DNA of 64,000 nucleotides from Cryobacterium sinapicolor (GTDB taxonomy: Bacteria > Actinomycetota > Actinomycetes > Actinomycetales > Microbacteriaceae): the NCBI RefSeq assembly GCF_004403465.1, contig NZ_SOGQ01000034.1, forward strand, positions 1 through 64,000, read 5' to 3'. Shown one piece after another: positions 61,317-64,000 of the stretch. Position numbers and translations under genes: made by a program. The notes below the pieces were generated by a model that saw only the letters and a list, made by a program, of their open reading frames with translations, did no database searches and was not told where the DNA came from. The stretch's first letter is position 1; each line of letters starts with the position of its first letter.

Positions 61317-62453
61317 TCAGTCCTGAAAAACAGCCGCTGCGGCCCGCGCCTGGTAGGCGACGAGGTCCAAATCGTCCCCACCGACGGTCACATGGCCGAC
61401 CTTGCGCCCCGGTCGGGGGTCCTTGCCGTAGGTGTGCACCTTGGCTGTCGGAAAGGCCTCGAACGCGGCCGGGTAGCGGGACGAGAGGGTCTCCGACGCC
61501 GGCCCGCCGAGAATGTTGACCATGACGGTCCACGGGTCCCTGGCGTCGGTCGCCCCGAGAGGAAGGTCGAGCACGGCCCGGAGATGCTGCTCGAACTGGC
61601 TCGTCGTCGACCCTTCGATCGACCAGTGGCCGCTGTTGTGCGGGCGCATCGCCAACTCGTTGACCAGGATGCGCTCATCCGTCGTCTCGAACAGTTCGAC
61701 GGCCAGCATGCCGGTGGCGCCGATGCCCTCGACGATGCGCACGGCTATGTCGGCCGCCGCATCGGCCAGTCGACCCTCGGACTGGGGCGCCGGAGCGATG
61801 ACCTCGGAGCAGACGCCACCCTGCTGCACGGTCTCGACCACGGGCCACAGCGCGATCTGGCCGGACGGACGGCGCGCGACCAGCTGGGCGAGCTCCCGGC
61901 GAAACTCGACGAGCTCCTCCACCAGGAGGGCGCCGTCATTGCCGTCTTCGGCGAGCGCGGCGAACCAGTCATCCGCCTCGTGCTCGTGGGTGACCAGTCG
62001 CACCCCCTTGCCGTCGTAGCCGCCGCGGGCCGTCTTGACGACCGCGCGACCGTTATGGGCGGCCAGGAACACGCCCAGCTCGGCGGCGTTCTCAACCCGC
62101 GCCCAGTCCGGCACCGGCAGACCCAGCTCGCTCAGGCGCTGACGCATCAACAGCTTGTCCTGGGCATACAGCAGCGCGTCGGGGCCCGGGTGCACGGCCA
62201 CGCCCCTGGCCACAAGCTCACGCAGGATCTCCTGCGGCACGTGCTCGTGGTCGAACGTGACGACGTCGACGGTCTCGGCGAAGGCCAGCACCACGTCCCG
62301 GTCGCGGTAGTCGCCCACCTGCACCGCGGCCAGGTCGGCCGACATGCCCTCGTTCTCGGCCAGCACCCGGATCCGGATGCCCAGGTTGACGGCCGCCGGA
62401 ATCATCATCCTGGCCAGCTGTCCGCCGCCGATCACACCCACAGTCGTATTCAT
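61317..62453 (-). CDS. purK: N5-carboxyaminoimidazole ribonucleotide synthase
   Basis: A 378-residue ATP-grasp enzyme that carboxylates AIR with ATP and bicarbonate. VGVIGGGQLARMMIPAAVNLG, TFDHEHVPQEILRELV, KTARGGYDGKGVRLV and LVEELVEFRRELAQLVARRP hold the ATP site; ELAMRPHNSGHWSIEGSTTSQFEQHLRA the substrate site. The ATG at 62453 has a GGTGGAG site. It heads purK-purE-LCP. Confidence 0.95.
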   Translation of the reverse strand: MNTTVGVIGGGQLARMMIPAAVNLGIRIRVLAENEGMSADLAAVQVGDYRDRDVVLAFAETVDVVTFDHEHVPQEILRELVARGVAVHPGPDALLYAQDKLLMRQRLSELGLPVPDWARVENAAELGVFLAAHNGRAVVKTARGGYDGKGVRLVTHEHEADDWFAALAEDGNDGALLVEELVEFRRELAQLVARRPSGQIALWPVVETVQQGGVCSEVIAPAPQSEGRLADAAADIAVRIVEGIGATGMLAVELFETTDERILVNELAMRPHNSGHWSIEGSTTSQFEQHLRAVLDLPLGATDARDPWTVMVNILGGPASETLSSRYPAAFEAFPTAKVHTYGKDPRPGRKVGHVTVGGDDLDLVAYQARAAAAVFQD

Positions 62454-62574
62454 CGCTCCACCAACTCCTTGACACCGTTCATTCCCCGATACGGGTTCTC
62501 TCAGGCAGCACGCTGGGCCTCGCCGTAGACTCGGGTTCTCGTCTTCTATCTTTGCCCATCATCCGGAGGGATGC
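62454..62574. promoter_or_regulatory. divergent promoter region of purK and gtrA
   Basis: TAGACT (62526-62531) is a good plus-strand -10 for gtrA, giving a leader of about 35 bases ending with a GGAGG ribosome site. No clear -35. A minus-strand start for purK was not resolved. Confidence 0.4.
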
Positions 62575-63099
62575 ATGCCGAGTACACAGCGCCGATCAGC
62601 ACGGCTCCTGGCCTTCGCCAGTCAGCTCGGCAAGTTCGGAGCTGTCGGCCTGGTCGGCTTCGCCGTCGACTTCACGGTCTTCAACCTGCTGCGCACCACG
62701 GTCTTTGACCCTGCCGTGCTGGAGGCCGGACCGATCTACGCCAAGGTTGTGTCGACCACACTGGCCATCATCGTGAACTGGATCGGCAACCGCTTCTGGA
62801 CCTTCGGGTCGAACCGCCAGTCCCGCACCCTGCGCGAGGCGGCCGAGTTCTTCGCCGTCAGCCTGATCGGCATGGCCATCGGCCTCGCCTGCCTCTGGGT
62901 CAGCCGCTACGGGCTCGGCTACACCAGCCTGCTCGCCGACAACATCTCCTCGAACGTGATCGGCCTGGGGCTGGGTTCGGCTTTCCGCTTCGTGCTCTAC
63001 CGGCACTGGGTGTTCTCCCCGCGGCGCGCGGCCGAGGCAAAGGCCGGCCGGGGCCGTCTAGCGGGATCCCCAGTGCGCGGTCTCGTCGGCGAGAGCTGA
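62575..63099 (+). CDS. GtrA family membrane protein
   Basis: A 174-residue protein with four helices. FGAVGLVGFAVDFTVFNLLR, NWIGNRFWTFGSNRQSRTL and FRFVLYRHWVFSPR are the GtrA motifs. GtrA-like proteins are thought to flip polyprenyl-phosphate sugars or act with glycosyltransferases. Rv3277 occupies the same place between purK and a PH-domain gene in mycobacteria. Its last 42 bases overlap the convergent PH-domain gene. Confidence 0.9.
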   Translation: MPSTQRRSARLLAFASQLGKFGAVGLVGFAVDFTVFNLLRTTVFDPAVLEAGPIYAKVVSTTLAIIVNWIGNRFWTFGSNRQSRTLREAAEFFAVSLIGMAIGLACLWVSRYGLGYTSLLADNISSNVIGLGLGSAFRFVLYRHWVFSPRRAAEAKAGRGRLAGSPVRGLVGES

Positions 63100-63615
63100 C
63101 TGCTCCTGGCGGCGCGAGCCCATCAGGGTGCGCGAGGACTCCATCTGGTCGTGCAGCACCTGCTGCACGAGGGCGGCGTCAGGCACGTCTTTCAACACGA
63201 GCGGATGCTCCAGTCCGGCATTGATCAGCACGTCACCCGAGTGGGCCAGCGACTGCAGCCAGTTCTGGCGTACGGTCACGTCGTAGCCGCGGCTGTGCAG
63301 AAGTTCCTGGCGGGTGCGCACGAAGAACCCGTGCCGAAAGATGATGCGCCGGGTCGTGATCGTATAGCGGTTGTTCAGCCACGAGGCCAGCGGCAGCAGC
63401 CAGAGCAGCAGCACGAGGGCGGCTGCGGCGGCCAGCAGCGCCAGGTTCTCCCACGGCTCCGGCAGCGAGCCGTAGAAATACCCGGCGGCGCCGACAATGG
63501 CCAGTAAGGCCAGAGTGGGCCAGAACAGGATCCGGGCGTGCGGGCGAAGCCCGGCCACGACCGATTCGGCCGGGGGAAGCACCTCGGCCGTACCGAAGCC
63601 CGCTGTCTTTGTCAT
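63058..63615 (-). CDS. bacterial PH-domain membrane protein (Rv3278c-like)
   Basis: A 185-residue protein. Two helices (about 29-46 and 56-75) precede a bacterial PH domain: WLNNRYTITTRRIIFRHGF, FVRTRQELLHSRGYDVTVRQ and GDVLINAGLEHPLVLKDVPD. A Gln/Ser-rich C-terminus follows. The family (DUF304/bPH2) is membrane-linked, with no defined biochemical role. It stands between gtrA and birA as in mycobacteria. Confidence 0.85.
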   Translation of the reverse strand: MTKTAGFGTAEVLPPAESVVAGLRPHARILFWPTLALLAIVGAAGYFYGSLPEPWENLALLAAAAALVLLLWLLPLASWLNNRYTITTRRIIFRHGFFVRTRQELLHSRGYDVTVRQNWLQSLAHSGDVLINAGLEHPLVLKDVPDAALVQQVLHDQMESSRTLMGSRRQEQSALADETAHWGSR

Positions 63616-63621
63616 AACCCA

Positions 63622-64000
63622 TTAATACCGCAGGTGGGTGACATCCCCGGCTGCGACGGCCTGCGGTTCTCCGTTCGCCTGGTCTTCGACGATGAGCCGG
63701 CCGCTGACGTCGAGAGCGATCGCGGTGCCCACGAGGTCGGTGCCGCCGGGCAGTTCCACCCGCACGACCCCGCCGATCGTGGCGCACAGCTCGGTCACCG
63801 CGTGCAGCAGCCCGCTCCGCACCGGGTCACCCTCCGCGTCGAGGAAGGCCCGGGTGAGCTGCCGTAGTTCGGTGAGGTAGCGGGCGAGCACGGCATCCGG
63901 ATCGGGCGCAGAACCGGTCACCAGCAGCAGCGACGTCGACGTCAGCGTGGGCAGGTCGTGCTCGTCGAGGGAAACGTTCAGGCCGGCGCCGATGACCAGT
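63622..64000 (-). CDS. birA: biotin--[acetyl-CoA-carboxylase] ligase, C-terminal part (runs off window)
   Basis: The visible 126 residues are the C-terminal half of BirA. From the window edge LVIGAGLNVSLDEHDLP and LTSTSLLL match the catalytic GxGxNVxL/ATSL pattern, followed by the SH3-like C-terminal domain (LVGTAIALDVSGRLIVEDQ, DVTHLRY and stop). It attaches biotin to carboxylases. The N-terminus lies beyond 64000. Gene order agrees with Rv3279c. Confidence 0.85.
   Translation of the reverse strand, partial: LVIGAGLNVSLDEHDLPTLTSTSLLLVTGSAPDPDAVLARYLTELRQLTRAFLDAEGDPVRSGLLHAVTELCATIGGVVRVELPGGTDLVGTAIALDVSGRLIVEDQANGEPQAVAAGDVTHLRY

Overview
The window is high-GC DNA from an actinobacterium, most likely a member of the Microbacteriaceae. 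It carries a WhiB-family iron-sulphur regulator, a DUF3499 zinc-ribbon protein, an LCP-family ligase, several apparently leaderless genes with TAN(3)T boxes 6-9 bases before the start codon, and rhamnose-rich cell-wall glycan genes. Scattered core genes (manA, a manB homologue, DUF3499, the Rv3259-like protein, whiB2, rml genes, LCP, purE, purK, gtrA, a PH-domain protein, birA) match the conserved block I know from Mycobacterium tuberculosis as Rv3255c-Rv3279c. Here that block is rearranged and interrupted by large glycan islands.

Layout. 1-120: leader and promoter of an rRNA operon running leftwards out of the window. 428-11036: GABA-type permease, a phosphomannomutase homologue with degraded catalytic loops, DUF3499, a metallopeptidase-family protein, a lipoprotein, a GT87 mannosyltransferase-like protein, a membrane molybdopterin oxidoreductase, and a GT2/DUF2064/methyltransferase operon. 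11157-13072: two-component system. 13238-20339: epimerase, MTA phosphorylase-like enzyme, DUF5719 protein, a 1051-residue GT2/membrane protein and WhiB. 20487-27830: galE, a DUF559 nuclease-like protein, manA with a Gly/Ala insert, an acyl-CoA dehydrogenase, and a CstR-like repressor with a CoA-disulphide-reductase/rhodanese protein and its operator.

27876-59339 is a polysaccharide locus: two tandem O-antigen-ligase-like proteins, about a dozen glycosyltransferases, two flippase-like proteins, DUF2142 and DUF2304 membrane proteins, a second galE, an LGFP-repeat secreted protein, a Wzm/Wzt exporter, and rmlACBD for dTDP-L-rhamnose. The LCP protein at 59401-60765 probably ligates the glycan to peptidoglycan. 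The right end holds purK-purE, gtrA, a PH-domain protein and a partial birA.

The most unusual signal is a family of four short palindromic elements of about 75-83 bp at 13.1, 21.5, 22.9 and 25.7 kb. They share near-identical 18-19 bp terminal inverted repeats around a diverged core of constant length. Two copies flank the DUF559 nuclease-like gene, giving a cassette-like unit. Other points of note are the catalytically degraded phosphomannomutase, the operator-bearing persulphide-sensor unit, a perfect palindrome upstream of whiB, and tandem repeats in and beside several genes. I saw no tRNA, CRISPR array, IS element or phage gene.
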